From Ophiosphaerella korrae (Eukaryota; Ascomycota; Dothideomycetes; Pleosporales; Phaeosphaeriaceae), in assembly GCA_028456385.1 (NCBI GenBank), contig JALNQF010000008.1, forward strand, positions 124,001 to 188,000: a stretch of 64,000 bases of DNA, read 5' to 3'. Under the pieces are notes generated by a model. It made no database searches and was not told where the DNA came from. It saw nothing but the letters and a program-made list of their open reading frames with translations. A program made the position numbers and the translations under genes. This document shows, one piece after another, positions 1-11,717 of this stretch (position 1 is the first letter of the stretch; every line of letters starts with the position of its first letter).

Positions 1-1017
1 CTTCGTGTAGGCCCAGGGCTTGGCAGAGGCGGACACCAAGGCCGACGATGTAGTAGACGGCGGTCCGTGTAGGGGTGAGAAGCGAGTAGCCTGCAACCAG
101 GGCAAAGCACTGCAGGGTCTTTAGATTCATTGGCTTGATGGCCGCCTCGAAGTACTTGAGGGCTGCGAGATAGTAGCTGTCGGCGAGGCCGGCATATTGG
201 GTGTCCATTTTCTGGAGGCTGATGGCGATGACCATGCGGAGGCAGTAGTTTTGGTAGGGGTCTGTTGAGCCGTTGTAGAGCTCCTCGACGTCCTTGGTGA
301 AGGTGGGCTCGTGGAAGATGGGGTACATGGGATGGACCTTGCAGTAGAAGAGGTCGACCAGCAGGTTGGTGAGCTCGCGGTTGGGGAGCTCGACGGCGGC
401 GACATCGCTGACGAGGGGGTAGATCTTAGACGTGGGGCGCTTGTCTTCCTGGGTGAAGGTGTCCTTGATGGAGTGGGCGCGGGCATGGGGCACAATCTCA
501 GAGATGCTCTTGGAGTCGGTGAACTGCTTGGCTAGCTGCATGACCAGCCTGGTGATGGTGATGCCGCTGGAGGGGCCTAGGAACTTGGACTCGTCCGTGT
601 CTTGCACGCGCACGGCTGCAGCGCCGCGCATGACGTCCTCGGCGTCGGGCTCGGCGTCGTCTCTCTCCAGGTCGGCCAGCTGTTTCTCGAGGTCGCGCAC
701 CTTGTGCTGCAGGTGGACGACGTAGTTGCGAGGGATTTTGCGGCCCTTGGTGGGGTCGTAGTATTCACAGTGCGAGTTGGTGCGCTCGCAGGGGCCGCAG
801 CGGGGGAGGCCGGGGTCGCATCTAGTCTTGCGCTGGGGGGAGTCAGCGTGGTGCGCCCACGAGGATGGGGGAGGGCGCTCACAGTCCGGCAGCGGCAGCA
901 GGCCGTCAGGGTGTGGGCGATGCGCTGCGTCTGCGCGTGGCCGTTGGTGCCTTCGTCGGGCGGGTGCGGGGCAGCTTCCGTCTTGGTGTGTGTGGCCGTC
1001 GCGGCTTCCATAGCCAT
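1..1017 (-). CDS. Zn2Cys6 fungal transcription factor, 3' end outside window
   Basis: N-terminal part of a Gal4-class binuclear zinc-cluster regulator, expected to act in the nucleus. Exons are 1017..883 and 832..1, with a 50-base intron (gtgagc..cccag) that splits the zinc cluster. The spliced cluster is canonical: Cys40-x2-Cys43-x6-Cys50-x6-Cys57-x2-Cys60-x6-Cys67. It is followed by a linker and a short coiled coil (YVVHLQHKVRDLEKQLADLE) and then the start of a fungal_trans middle-homology domain with motifs such as FLGPSSGI and MYPIFHEPTF. The start is the first of two nearby in-frame ATGs (1017 and 1011). Without the splice the six cysteines do not line up. Target genes are not visible. 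It lies head to head with a second Zn2Cys6 gene. Confidence 0.88.
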
Positions 1018-1958
1018 AGCGGGGAGGCAACAGAGCTCGCGGGCGTGGTGGCCAGAGAGAAGACTGCAGAAGCTGCAGAAGCTACAGAAGACGGCAGGCT
1101 GCGAAGTGCTGGGCGCTGGCAGGCTCGTCTGGATGAGGCTCGGCTGTCGTTCATGCGCTGCCGAGATCGACACGCACGGCCATGGCCAGGATCCTGTCGC
1201 GACGACGAGTGTTTGCGAGGAGACGAAGGAAAGGAGAAAGCAGACGCCAGAACAGGCGGATGGCAGCGCGAGGCACCAGATGCACACATGTCAGTGTCAC
1301 CCCAAACAGGCCTCTCTCGACTCGCCCTAGTCTGCCCACTGCCCGTCCCTGAACCGCTCTGCAAAGAAACGCCACCCACTCAGCGCTTCGCCAATCGGCT
1401 TGTTCCACTTTCGGCCGGCTTTGTCTGCGCACCACCACCACGCCATTGGCGCCAACCACTTTTGGGCGCCAACCTACAGGCCTGCCATAGGCTGCGTGCC
1501 GCATTGGGCGCGACCCTCGACCCCCAAACACCCCACCCCCATTCCAATGTTGCGCCTGGTACCTCGTGTGCTCGCCGACCACTCGCCAGACGGCCCCGTC
1601 ACCCTGACACCGAGACGCCAAATACCCGCCGCCCTTTGCATGCCTCGCTGGACGACTAACGCACCGACGTGCCAACGTACCAGCGTACCAACGTGCTAAC
1701 GTAGGCACCCCACCCGTTGACGGCTGCGCCTAACACTCCTCAACCACCACCATCCGCCACCTTCCTTTTTGGCGCTGTCTTACCTTCCCTCCGCGGATCC
1801 GGGTGTTTGACACGGCTCCGCTTCTGATCGAGCCTCCTCTGCTCCCTGTAAGTCCATCTTCACCAAACACCATACTCCAACCATGGTTTGCATGGCCTGT
1901 GTCACCAGTCTCGTTGCAGACAGCCACCAGGCCTCCCCGACACGCTACCGTCCTAACC
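1018..1958. promoter_or_regulatory. Divergent intergenic region between two Zn2Cys6 genes
   Basis: About 940 bases separate the two regulator starts and should hold both promoters. It contains inverted ttggcgccaa near 1444 and a second gggcgccaac about 20 bases on. Near 1658-1702 a degenerate 9-10-base unit (cgtaccaac / cgtgccaac / cgtgctaac) repeats about five times. A possible 5'-UTR intron begins with gtaagt at about 1848. No coding sequence is convincing here, although several long GC-rich frames are open. Confidence 0.5.
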
Positions 1959-4434
1959 ATGCACCTCAATGCTTACCACAACCCATATAGCCTCATGGTC
2001 CTTGAGACGCCCTTACTGCGAGTGAGCCGCCCTGTGGCTGCTTGCTCACGATGCCGTGCTGCAAAAGTCAAGTGTGATGGCAAGCTGCCCGCCTGCACAG
2101 CATGTGAAAAGTCCAACCGTGCCTCTGAATGTTCTAGCACAAATGATCAATTTGCACGTGGCAAGGAGAGAAGTTATGTTGCCACCCTCGAAGCAAGAGT
2201 CGAGAGGCTGGAGAAGAGGATCGCCGAACAAAGAGCAAGGAGAAAATCCTCGGTGTTGATGCTCGACATGTCCGAGACATCCACCCCACGAAGGACATCA
2301 GTCGACACCGTCAAAGCCAAGCCCATTAGCCAACGAGCCGCTCGAAGGAAGGAAGCCGTAGAGATTGACGACCTTGTCTCTGGTTTTGGCCTCCTGTAAG
2401 TCCCCCCCCCCCGATCAACGAATCGATCGTTGCTCACTCCATCAGCGCTGTCAATGCTACCGCGAGAGACTTCTATGGCTTCACCACCGAGATGTCCTAT
2501 GCTCGCTTGATTGAGTCGGCAAGCACAAAGGAGCCATTGCCTTCAGGCTTGACCAAGGCTCTTCCGGCTAGATATACAGCCAACCCCCTTATCCAGCACT
2601 ACCTGAATAATATATTCACACTCCTACCAGTTTTTGAAGAGGCTACCTTGTATTCCTCTGTGGACGCTGTTTGCCAGCAGGGTGGAAATTCAACGCCCTG
2701 GGATCGCTGGACTGTACGCATGGTACTCGCCATTGCATCTCTGTCCCAATCTGAATCTCGAGGAGACACCTTTTACTCGGATGCTGTCGGCCATGTCAGT
2801 GCTGCACTGGAGAATGCAGAAGACGTGTTGCATCCGGGCTATGTCTCAAGCATCCAGGCACTGGTTCTGTGGACAATATATGCTACAATGGATCCTCATC
2901 ATTTCGATAGCTGGACTCTGATCGGAGCAGCCTCCCGAGCCATGGTAGATCTCGGCATCCATCAGGATCCGTCCAAAAATGTGGCCATATCACGTGCCAA
3001 GCTCGAAATCAGGCGGAGGGTGTACTGGTGTGTGTACTCGCTCGACAGGTAGAAAACACCACATGTTGATTTCTGTTGCGCTAATTATTTCCCAGGTCTA
3101 CGTCTCTCGTTCAAACCCGAGCCTTTTCCTTTTCCGATGAGGCAACCAATGTCGCCTTCCCTTTTCATGTAAAGGCAGGGTCACCGAAATATGCCTCTCC
3201 GCAATCACAAGTCTTCCAACAGTCTTTTGACTCGGCTCTAGACCTGTTCAAAATCCGCGAAATACAGTCTGAGTGGTACATGGATTTATTCCACTCGGGT
3301 CGTGAGCCTTGGCAAGATCCATATCCTTATATCTGGAAACAGTATTCGAGAATGTCAGGCTGGTTTCAAGACATGTCACAAAGCACATTACCAGCCATAA
3401 GGTTGTTTTTTGAACTCGAGCTGTTGTACAGTTATGTTTACATTCTCTCGCCAAGCCCAAGGATACCACATATTCATGAGTATGCGCAGCGTCTGATTTT
3501 CGAACACTGCATAGCCTACGCCACGAACTTGCTATCTGTCTTGAACAAACCTGTCAACACAACGAAACCGCCTGTTACCTTCGACGATGCTATGCGTGCA
3601 TACATGACAGGTCGTCAATTTGTGGACGTACTGTCACGAAACATGGATGTTATACTCGATCCCCGAGTACCAACGCCTCCAGCACCTCCAGCGCCGCAGC
3701 TAGAATCAGAAGATCCACTCGCTCCCCCAGCTCAGATCAGCCCACCGCCCTTTCCTTCTCCACTCATTGTAGAAGGTCAACTGACTCCATCCGACCCTAC
3801 CACACGAGCTATTACCGCAATCCAGGACTTCACAAGCGTGCTCTCCAACTTTGGCTTACGCTTCGGCTTCACTCACTGGCGCGATCGTTTCCAACGCGAA
3901 TCCTCCGCCCTCTCCGCCCAATTGTATCAACGCCAGACAACCCCACTCCACACCTCTCCACAATCCCAACAGATCCCGCCGCCAGCAACCTACCCTCCCC
4001 AATGGGTCCCCATGCCCTCAGTCTCACCCCAAGCGCCCCAACTCGTCTATGGTCACCCAACAACACCCCCATCCCTCTTCCCCTCGCAAACTAGCCCCTT
4101 CTCAAGCTCCGTATCGTACAATGGCTCATTCGACCCTAGCACGAGTCCCCAATACGACGTATCCCAACAACAGCAACATCTTTGGACAACACCTTCGCCC
4201 CAACCCCTCCCCGAAATGCCCATGCCCACAGAAGGCCGCAAACGTCAAGCCCTTGTCTACGGCGCTGGCCTCCCCCCACAACAAACAAGTCCCTCTACCG
4301 CTTCCGCGCAAAGCCCAGAGAACACGTGGATTCCACAATCCGCGGCTGAGACCTGGACGCAGGTACCGCACACGTCAGAGCAGGGCGCATGGCAGGGTGC
4401 GGCAGCGCAGGGGCCCGGGCAGAACTGGCGGTGA
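1959..4434 (+). CDS. Zn2Cys6 fungal transcription factor with fungal_trans domain and Pro/Gln-rich tail
   Basis: Predicted nuclear regulator of 792 residues. Exons are 1959..2395, 2446..3048 and 3096..4434, with introns gtaagt..atcag and gtagaa..cccag. The zinc cluster near residues 29-58 has spacing C-x2-C-x6-C-x6-C-x2-C-x8-C and is followed by a coiled coil (SYVATLEARVERLEKRIAEQ). Exon 2 and the start of exon 3 carry the middle-homology region with HYLNNIFTLLPVFEE and, across the splice, VYWCVYSLDRSTS. The last 200 residues are rich in Pro, Gln and Ser and probably disordered or activating. I chose the ATG at 1959 (A at -3). A second in-frame ATG at 1995 is possible. Intron 1 contains a run of 11 C. 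The regulon is unknown. Confidence 0.87.
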
Positions 4435-4839
4435 CTGAATGCAAATGGGACGCGTGGAAGGTGTGACGACGTGTAGTGGGCGTTGAAACGGCGGGGTGTT
4501 CTACAGGAGTTCTGGAACATCGGTTGACATGCCGATTTATGCCGACTGGGGTTTATGGTGGCGTTAGGTTAGTGGGGCGCTATGGGGTTGAGGGGGTTGG
4601 GGGCTTGGGCATATGCGCGTTGGGACACGAGGTACGGCTAGATTTACTATGGTGTATACAGTGGTGTTGGGATAATTTCCTTTTAGGGATTTGAATGGGT
4701 GTGGGCAAGGGTGCTAGTCAGAGAGCGAGGTAAAGCTGTCCGGTCCAACCACGCATGCAGTCAACGCACCCCTCGCCATCCAAATCAAACACGGTCAAAC
4801 TTCACCCTCACCATCCCATTCCATCCCATCTCATCCCTC
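4435..4839. other. Intergenic, convergent 3' ends
   Basis: Short region between the ends of two convergent genes. It starts GT-rich and becomes C/A-rich towards 4840. No gene or repeat is evident. Confidence 0.6.
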
Positions 4840-7270
4840 CTACGGATTCGCCAACGCCAAACACGCATCAACCGCCAACCCAACCCTGCCAATCGTTAGT
4901 CCACATCACACATGTCACTTCATTCAAAACAAGACGCAAGACTCACCTCCCCTCCTTGACCCTCACAACATCATCAATCACATCCCGATCCAACTGCGGA
5001 AACATGCCTAACAACGTCTCAACCACCACCCAATGCTCCTTCTCCTGGATGCGCCTTGCCTGCTCCGCCTCTACACTCGCCTGGCGCGCCGCCGCGTCCT
5101 CGGCCGATAAGCGCTGCCGCGCCTCTTCAGGCGCCTGTTGGTGCTTCTCAGAGAACTGGGGGGATTGCGGTACGTCGGGGGCCACGGGGCCCGCGGGCCG
5201 CGGCGTGGTATGTTGCGGGGTCGGCGGCGCAGTATGAGTATCTGCGTCAGAGAAGATTCGCCCGATGGTACTTAGCGGGCGTTGAATTGTGCGCAAGAGG
5301 CCTGCGACAGCGGCGTTGTCGTCCTCGGGGGCTGGGGGCGGTACGCCTCGCGGGGCCGCGGCGCGCTCTGCGTCCATGGAGTTGCGCGTTGTGACTTCTG
5401 GGCGGAGCGGCGTGCTTTTTTCGGAGAGGTGGTGGTAGTGGGGGGAGGGCATGCGGCGGTGAGTCTGGGCGGAGGAGGAGGGCTGGAGGTGTGAGGATGA
5501 GGCTTCGGCTTCGGCGTGGCGTTCTGCGATGGCGGAGACGGCGGCTTCGACGTTTTTTTCGAATTCCGCGTCGGTGACGGTGAGGGAGGTCTTGTCGAGG
5601 CCTTCGATGAATTGCACGGCGCCCATGAGAGACGAGATGTAGTAGCCGGCTTCACCGCCGAGCTTTTCTTGGTTTCGGAAGCGGAGGATGTATTGCACGT
5701 TGGAGACGAGGTGGTCGGGGTTGGCTTGGAGGACCGTGTAGATTAGGAGCGGGACAAAGGCATCTGCGGATTGGTCTGACTTAGACGTGCGTAGGAAGCC
5801 GAAAATGACTTTGCAGCAATTGAGGACGCATATGATCTTGTCTCTTGGTGCTCGGTAGCTCTTGATCTTGAGTAGTTCTTGCTGGGCGAGGTTGAGAAAT
5901 TTTCTCCCCTTTTCACCAACTGGCTTGATGTCGAGGTGTTCCTCCCTGACCCACTTGTAGATGCGCACCTTTTGCGCGAGGACTTCGTCGCGCTCAACGT
6001 CTTCCTGGTGCTGCCCTCGCCGTCCTGGGGCTGGAGGCTCGTGTCTTCGTCGACCTTTTCGAGGCGATGCTGGTTCTGGCGGTGGAATGGCGGGCGAAAA
6101 CGTTTGATTATATAGCCGATTCATGACGAGCTTCTCCATGCCTTCTCTTGCGTTGTCAAATTCGGCGTCTGACACCGTCCTCCAAACCTCGCATTGTGCC
6201 ATCTTCTTGCTAATAAACTCGAGAAAGTCGCCTATAATCTTGACCTGCTCATGCACCATCCATCCCTTCTTGCCAAACTCGAGTAGAAAAGAGCGTAAAA
6301 ACTTGGCAACGGGGTCGGCTGTGCGGTGTCGCAACTGCTCTAGGAAACGATGAAAATCAAAGGGTAAGTCGGGCTCCGGCTCTGGCGCTGGTTGGGCCGG
6401 CTGGTACTTGGGCGCATGAGCACTTGGTGATGTAGGCTCAACAAAGGAGCTATTGGTGCCCGCTCGGTACAGTGAGGATGTTCTTGGGGGTGGGGGTGGC
6501 GAGTGTAGCGACTGCATCGATCTGACCGAAGATGCGTCGTCGGTCGGGGTAGGCAAGGGCTTATCCACTGGCACGAGGCTGGACCGTCGGGGAGGAAAAG
6601 TAGCCGATGGCGACTCTAGTAGTGGGCTCGCAAGTTCAAGGCGAGGAGACATGATCTCTTCCACGCCTGGCCCTCCATCTTCGCCTTCAAACTGGCCCAT
6701 GATACTCTGGATCTCCAGCTGCGAATCCTCTACCACATCGTCGTTGCCATGATATTTTGCAGAGTAATTCGCAGCTGCAGCGTCTTCCGAACTCCTTCCA
6801 CTGGACTTGTCATGTGATATGGGCGAGGTTGCGCGACTGGGGACGTTGCTTGTACTGAGGTACTTGTCGTCTTTGGGCGGCGGCGGCGGTGGTGGGGACG
6901 GCGAGCCCGTTATAGGCGCTTTCCCGGCAGCAGTCGACGTGGGCTCGGACGGTGGGGTCGCGAGTGTCTCTGGTGCTTCTGATTCTTCTCTCGATCCATT
7001 TATCTTCTCCTTGGTAGTGGTGTCCTTATCAGCCTCCCTATCCTTCCCCTCTGCCCCTTTGACATCTTCCCCATTACCCCCACCATTGACCCCAACCACG
7101 GCCTCGGCTTTTTCCGTTACCTTTTCCTGAGGTTCAGGCTCTGATTCCAAGGAAGCTACAAGCTTTGTGGCTGCTGAAGACCCCTTATCTTGGACTACAT
7201 CATCTGACTGCTCGTGCTTGGTGCTGTCATGGGCTGCATCGAGTCGCGGCGCCGCGTCCGGGGGAGACAT
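4840..7270 (-). CDS. vps9: Vps9-domain Rab5 guanine-nucleotide exchange factor with C-terminal CUE domain
   Basis: Activates Rab5/Vps21-type GTPases in endosome and vacuole trafficking; the CUE domain binds ubiquitin (family knowledge from yeast Vps9). Exons are 7270..4947 and 4885..4840, giving 789 residues. The first 300 residues are low-complexity (Pro/Ser/Glu). Residues about 303-365 are the helical bundle preceding VPS9 (PFDFHRFLEQLRHR). Residues about 455-560 are the VPS9 domain, with ADAFVPLLIYTVLQANPDHL. The CUE begins at about 747 with LLGMFPQLDRDVIDDVV. Exon 1 alone stops inside the intron after KEGR. Splicing at gtgagt..ggcag adds VGLAVDACLALANP and completes the third CUE helix. 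This last exon is only 46 bases and easily missed. Confidence 0.93.
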
Positions 7271-7573
7271 ACAGTAAAGTGGTCGGATATAAAAGAGCGA
7301 GTTAGGGGAGCCTGTGTTGTTCTATTCAGTCAAAGTCCATGTGCGTGCACTAGAGCTCCAGAGAAGCTCAGGGCGAGCAATGCTACGTGTCTAGTGACTA
7401 TGTATGATGCTGCGCCCGCCTGCATTGACGTCGCTTGAGTTGTTCACATGGCCAAGCTCGAAACCCACCCGTCGGCGTTTGGCCGTTGAATCTCCGTAAC
7501 ACTAGCCTGGACTGGTCTAGTCCAAGGTGCACCTCAACATCACCATCCCATCACAGCCTTCTGTGTCTACAAC
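7271..7573. promoter_or_regulatory. Divergent promoter between vps9 and the asparagine synthetase-like gene
   Basis: These 303 bases separate two divergently transcribed start codons and should contain both core promoters. A CT/CA-rich stretch lies just before the ATG at 7574. No specific operator could be assigned. Confidence 0.5.
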
Positions 7574-9335
7574 ATGTGCGGCATCTTCTGCGCCATCAGC
7601 CGCGGCTCTAGGACATGGCCTAACTCGGCAACGAAGGAACTTCTCCAGAACCGGGGCCCTGATAGTACAGGGCAACATCATGTTCTACTTGGCCCGGATT
7701 CGCGCCAAAGTGGGGACGAGACTGGAATTCATGCCACCTTTCTGTCAACAGTGCTCTCATTACGGGGAACTTCGGTGGTAGGACAGCCTCTGGAAGACGC
7801 GCACACCGGCTCGGCCCTTTGCTGGAACGGCGAAGCATGGAGTCTCAGCAACCAGGTAGTGACTGGCAACGACTCACAATTGGTCTTCGACAAACTGCTA
7901 GCCGTCTCTTCAAACGAGAAAGTCAAAGAGGCATCTATGCGAGCGATAATCGAGCTTCTATCATCCATCAAGGGCCCATACGCCTTTATCTTCTATGATG
8001 CACCGCACAGACTCATGTACTATGGCAGAGACTGTCTTGGAAGACGGTCTTTATTGCGAAAGTCAACAGCAGACGACACACTTATCATTTCTAGTGTGTG
8101 CGACAATGCGAGTGGCCAATCTTGGAGCGAGGTGGACGCTGATGGTATCTACACTGTCGATCTCAGTTCCATAGATGTAGACCATCCTCTGCCTTTGCCT
8201 CGGCTTGTTCCTCATCGCCTTTCCATTCTGTCAGAAAAGCAAGAACTTTCGTTTGTAGGTGAGTTTTGTCCTTCCAATTCTTTGCTGACCAACATAGAAC
8301 TTGCCATTTCCAGCCCTAAACACTAGCATTACCGATGACTCAAGCTTGTCAGAGACAGAGTGTGTGGACCGAATCAAAAATTCACTGCGAGACTCTATAC
8401 AGCTCCGTACACTGCATGTTCGTGAGAGCGTTCAGCCTTTCTTACTGAACGACCACGCAAATGAGCCAAGACTAGCCATTCTCTTCTCTGGAGGCCTTGA
8501 TTGTACGATCCTTGCGCGAATGTGCCATGACGTACTACCGTTGAATGACAAGATCGACCTACTTAACATTGCCTTTGAGAACCCTAGGATTCACATGGGG
8601 CTTGATGTAGGCACAAGTGCATATGAGCTGTGTCCCGACAGAATTACAGGACGCTCCGCATTCGCCGAGCTAGTAGAAGTGTGTCCAGGTCGCCACTGGC
8701 AATTTGTCCAAATTGATGTACCCTATACGAAGACAGTTGAACATCGCGCGGCTGTCATGGCATTGATGCATCCACACAATACCGAGATGGACTTATCAAT
8801 ATCCTACGCTCTGTATTTTGCTTCGAAAGGCACCGGCCTTATCAGTGCCCCACGCATTAAGACGACAATTCCATACACAACTCCAGCACGCGTTTTGCTG
8901 TCGGGCCTTGGAGCGGACGAGCTGTTCGGAGGCTATCAGCGCCATGCTACTGCTTATGCGCGCAAAGGCTACACGGGTCTCACCGATGAACTTCAACTAG
9001 ATTTCAACCGACTTGGGAAGCGCAACCTCGGCCGTGACGATCGTGTCATCAGCGATTCTGGTCGAGAGGTTCGTTTTCCTTACTTGGACGAAGACTTCAT
9101 CGCGCTTGTCCTCCAGCTTCCAGTGACCGCAAAATGTGACTTTGGCAAACCGCAAAACGTAGAATCTGACGATCCTGCACAGTTTCTAGAGCCTGGAAAA
9201 CGAACCCTTCGCATACTGGCATGGCAACTCGGCATGAAGAAAACTGCAGCAGAGAAAAAGCGAGCCATTCAATTTGGTGCACGCACTGCCAAGATGGAAA
9301 CAAGCAAAACCAAAGGAACGCAGGTATTGGTGTGA
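7574..9335 (+). CDS. Asparagine synthetase domain-containing protein (ASNSD1-like)
   Basis: Class II glutamine amidotransferase fused to an asparagine synthase-like ATP-pyrophosphatase domain; 568 residues. Exons are 7574..8258 and 8314..9335 (intron gtgagt..ttccag). The protein starts MCGIF, so Cys2 would be the N-terminal nucleophile after Met removal. NRGPD at about 27 is the amidotransferase signature. The second domain has the PP-loop LFSGGLDC at about 285-292 and LLSGLGADELFGGY further on, with PYLDED near the end. Architecture matches the ASNSD1 family (yeast YML096W-like) more than classical asparagine synthetase because the amidotransferase and synthase parts are divergent. The in vivo reaction is not settled for this family, so asparagine formation is only a possibility. 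Divergent partner is vps9. Confidence 0.9.
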
Positions 9336-9676
9336 AAAGGTAAGCTATTATTTTCTTGTATTTTCCTGGCTATGATTACAACACAACCAAACGGCGGAGG
9401 CACCAGTGCATTCCTCGGGTCTGTTATGGATCGTTACTCGCACGCGGTGTCCTTGAAAACTTGATTTGAAAGGCAAGTCTGAGCCTGGATGAAACGTCAT
9501 AAGATCATAGTTGTAAACATGGAGATGCTTTGCTAATATTCAAGCACCAGATTCATGTAGACTATACTATCCGCTCCATCTATTGAGCCTATAGCTGTTC
9601 GCTATCCTTAACAGACGACCTCGTTGACCATGCATAAAATGAAAACACCGCTATCTCATCAAACAAGGTTCTCAGC
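9336..9676. other. Intergenic, convergent
   Basis: AT-rich 3' flank of both neighbours. No gene is seen. A gtaagc directly after the preceding stop codon might allow an alternative 3' splice but is not needed for the model. Confidence 0.5.
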
Positions 9677-10705
9677 CTAGGCCACAGGATTATTGCGACC
9701 ACGATCATCACCAATACCTGAAACTAGACTTTTGGACCCTTTCGTGCTAGAGTTTATATCCTGGCTTTCCCTAGCGGCGCCATCAATGTTCTTCTCTCGC
9801 ACATGAAGATCTCCCCCCTGAGGCCAGCATTTCGCTCCCGCCGACGACCGTGTACAAACCTCACCTTGACTGCAGCATATATTGTCACAACAGTCTCCAC
9901 TATTTCGAACAGGTAAAGCCAGAGCGCGGACACCATTGACAAAGAAAGCGGCGTACTGTAACGGCCACGGAATAGCAAGTCTCATTCCACCACTTACCGA
10001 CGTCGTAGATGGAATCGCAGAACCCCCATTTGTCGTATTAACCGTCTGCGTTACAGTCATGCTCGATGTCATCGTCTCGCTTACAGGAGCAGATGTCCGG
10101 ATTCTTGGATCCAGTCCATCGGTCACACCAGCCGGCGCACATCCATAAACCATCTCACCGCTGTGTTTCTGCGCTGAAGCACAGGTCTCGCTCTTCTCGC
10201 ATATATTCTGCTTCCCAGGGCAGCAGATTTGTGTGTCATAGTTGTAGCACACGACTTGGCCGCAACGCTCTAGTCCGTTAGAGCATTCAAGCGGGATGCC
10301 AGAAATGGGTGGTGGGGAGAAGATATATGACGGGTACAGATTGAACGAAGGTATGGCAGATGGTGTGGCGAAAGAGGTGGCAATATGGGAAGATGTGGTA
10401 GTGATGGTGGGTTCTGCGCGAGGTAGTATGTGAGCGGCCGCAACTGCTCGCAGGGACAGAAGAGCGATGAATAGCTTTGATACGTGGGCCCTTAACGCAG
10501 CGCTTAGTTGCCAGAGCTTCAGCGGAGACAGAGAGTCGTTTGACGCATTTCTTGCTACAAGCGATCTTGGTGTCAAAACATCTGGTGTAGCCGCGAATTT
10601 CTTGGATAGTGGCGGTACACTTGTTGTCGATTGCGTCAAAGCGGGCGTCGTGCTCACACTCTCAGCACTCTGCTTACAACTGCCCGATATCTTTAAATTA
10701 AGCAT
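9677..10705 (-). CDS. Cysteine-rich protein with signal-anchor-like segment
   Basis: Not recognised as a named family. The first ATG in frame is at 10705, giving 342 residues. Residues about 72-93 form a hydrophobic stretch (KLFIALLSLRAVAAA) ending in a plausible signal-peptidase site before HILPRAEP. The protein could therefore be secreted from a shorter start or anchored as type II. A Ser/Thr-rich stretch follows, then a first cysteine module (ECSNGLERCGQVVCYNYD, then CCPGK and further Cys). After a second Ser/Thr-rich linker comes a module with DCCDNICCSQGEVC. A 42-base in-frame stretch (gtaagtggtg..ttacag, about 9996-9955) has intron borders and may be spliced out without changing the frame. 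It resembles small cysteine-rich cell-wall or secreted proteins of fungi; function is unknown. Confidence 0.6.
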   Translation of the reverse strand: MLNLKISGSCKQSAESVSTTPALTQSTTSVPPLSKKFAATPDVLTPRSLVARNASNDSLSPLKLWQLSAALRAHVSKLFIALLSLRAVAAAHILPRAEPTITTTSSHIATSFATPSAIPSFNLYPSYIFSPPPISGIPLECSNGLERCGQVVCYNYDTQICCPGKQNICEKSETCASAQKHSGEMVYGCAPAGVTDGLDPRIRTSAPVSETMTSSMTVTQTVNTTNGGSAIPSTTSVSGGMRLAIPWPLQYAAFFVNGVRALALPVRNSGDCCDNICCSQGEVCTRSSAGAKCWPQGGDLHVREKNIDGAARESQDINSSTKGSKSLVSGIGDDRGRNNPVA

Positions 10706-11404
10706 TGACACCTCAGGCTGTAGATACGAATCGACTGCGTGGAGCCGGGTTTGGTTTTAGGGGCGGAGCCAAAGGGTGGACGAGGTTCACGTGTAGATCT
10801 AGGGTAGTTGGCTTTGTTTAGGATCAAGTCGACTTGATGCGACTGGCGTAATGGAATACACTCCTGTGTTGTTCAGCAAATTGGTCGTGGATAAGGGGAA
10901 GCGTTGATGTTGTGTGGGAAAGAGAGGGGTGCTGCGATGGAGAGAAATTGTAGTACGATATATACGAGTATCGTTGGTATGTGCAATGAACAGCGTAGAA
11001 GTCATAACAATGAGTACTAGTGTTTATTCACTTCTTGTGATTCACTTGGTGAAGAGTCATGTACATATGGCACAGTCACATGCTGTGTGACTGTTTGTGC
11101 TGGTGAGATGTTGTGGCATGGTACTATCACGGGTGCAAATGGCGCCGATGGAAATAATCTTCATCGGGGGTGAAATGGCTGATTTGGGGCCGCTGCCAGT
11201 ATACACAGTGCCACACCCTAAAAAAACGAGGGGCAAATCGAATGTTCCAGCCATACATGCACCGCCACACTGGTGCTACGTCACCGCTTTTCCTAATATA
11301 TATCGCATATAACTTGCTCCCATTGTGGTTTTTATCAAAATCACTCCTCACAAAAAAAGGCACACTTCGAATACATTGTCTCCCACCTCCCGCAACCAAT
11401 CATC
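10706..11404. other. Intergenic, divergent
   Basis: Promoter region between the cysteine-rich gene (minus) and the small 67-residue gene (plus). Inverted CACAGTCACA..TGTGTGACTGTGT-like sequence lies near 11070-11095. The last 60 bases before 11405 are A/C-rich, as in fungal 5' leaders. No gene is seen. Confidence 0.5.
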
Positions 11405-11608
11405 ATGCCTGTTCCAATGCCATCAACAACCGAAAAGTCAACTACGGCTTCCACAACGGCGCAAACTGCGCACAATGTCGAGAACGCGGCTACGCAGAGT
11501 GTAGCGAGTGCGTCGCATACGGAGAAGGCGGAGCGGGAGAAGGAGGCAGAAAGGCTCTACGAAGAGCGTATGGAGGAGGAATATGCAAAGAGGGAGGGCG
11601 GCGCATAA
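11405..11608 (+). CDS. Small acidic/charged hypothetical protein, 67 residues
   Basis: Single-exon frame with a strong start context (aatcatcATGcc). The N-terminal half is Ser/Thr/Ala-rich. The C-terminal half is highly charged and helical (EKAEREKEAERLYEERMEEE) and ends in KREGGA. There is no signal peptide or membrane segment. The sharp compositional change and clean leader suggest a real small gene rather than a random frame, but I do not recognise the family. It could be a small coiled-coil or stress-type protein. Confidence 0.55.
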   Translation: MPVPMPSTTEKSTTASTTAQTAHNVENAATQSVASASHTEKAEREKEAERLYEERMEEEYAKREGGA

Positions 11609-11717
11609 GGAAGTAAGAAGTCGGTTCCCTCGGCCACAGAATGATATCCAGAAACCAGTCAAATAATACACCACTCAATGCAATCGACCTAAAAACATCT
11701 CTGTCCCTACTTTGAAA

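Noticed and set aside
127..1708. Several long open frames on both strands in the GC-rich left end
   Set aside because: They overlap the spliced Zn2Cys6 gene or its promoter, have simple-composition products and no domains. The real frame continues off the left edge.
1803..1958. Upstream extension of the second Zn2Cys6 protein
   Set aside because: The extension begins with GTG and has no conserved residues. The ATG at 1959 has a better context.
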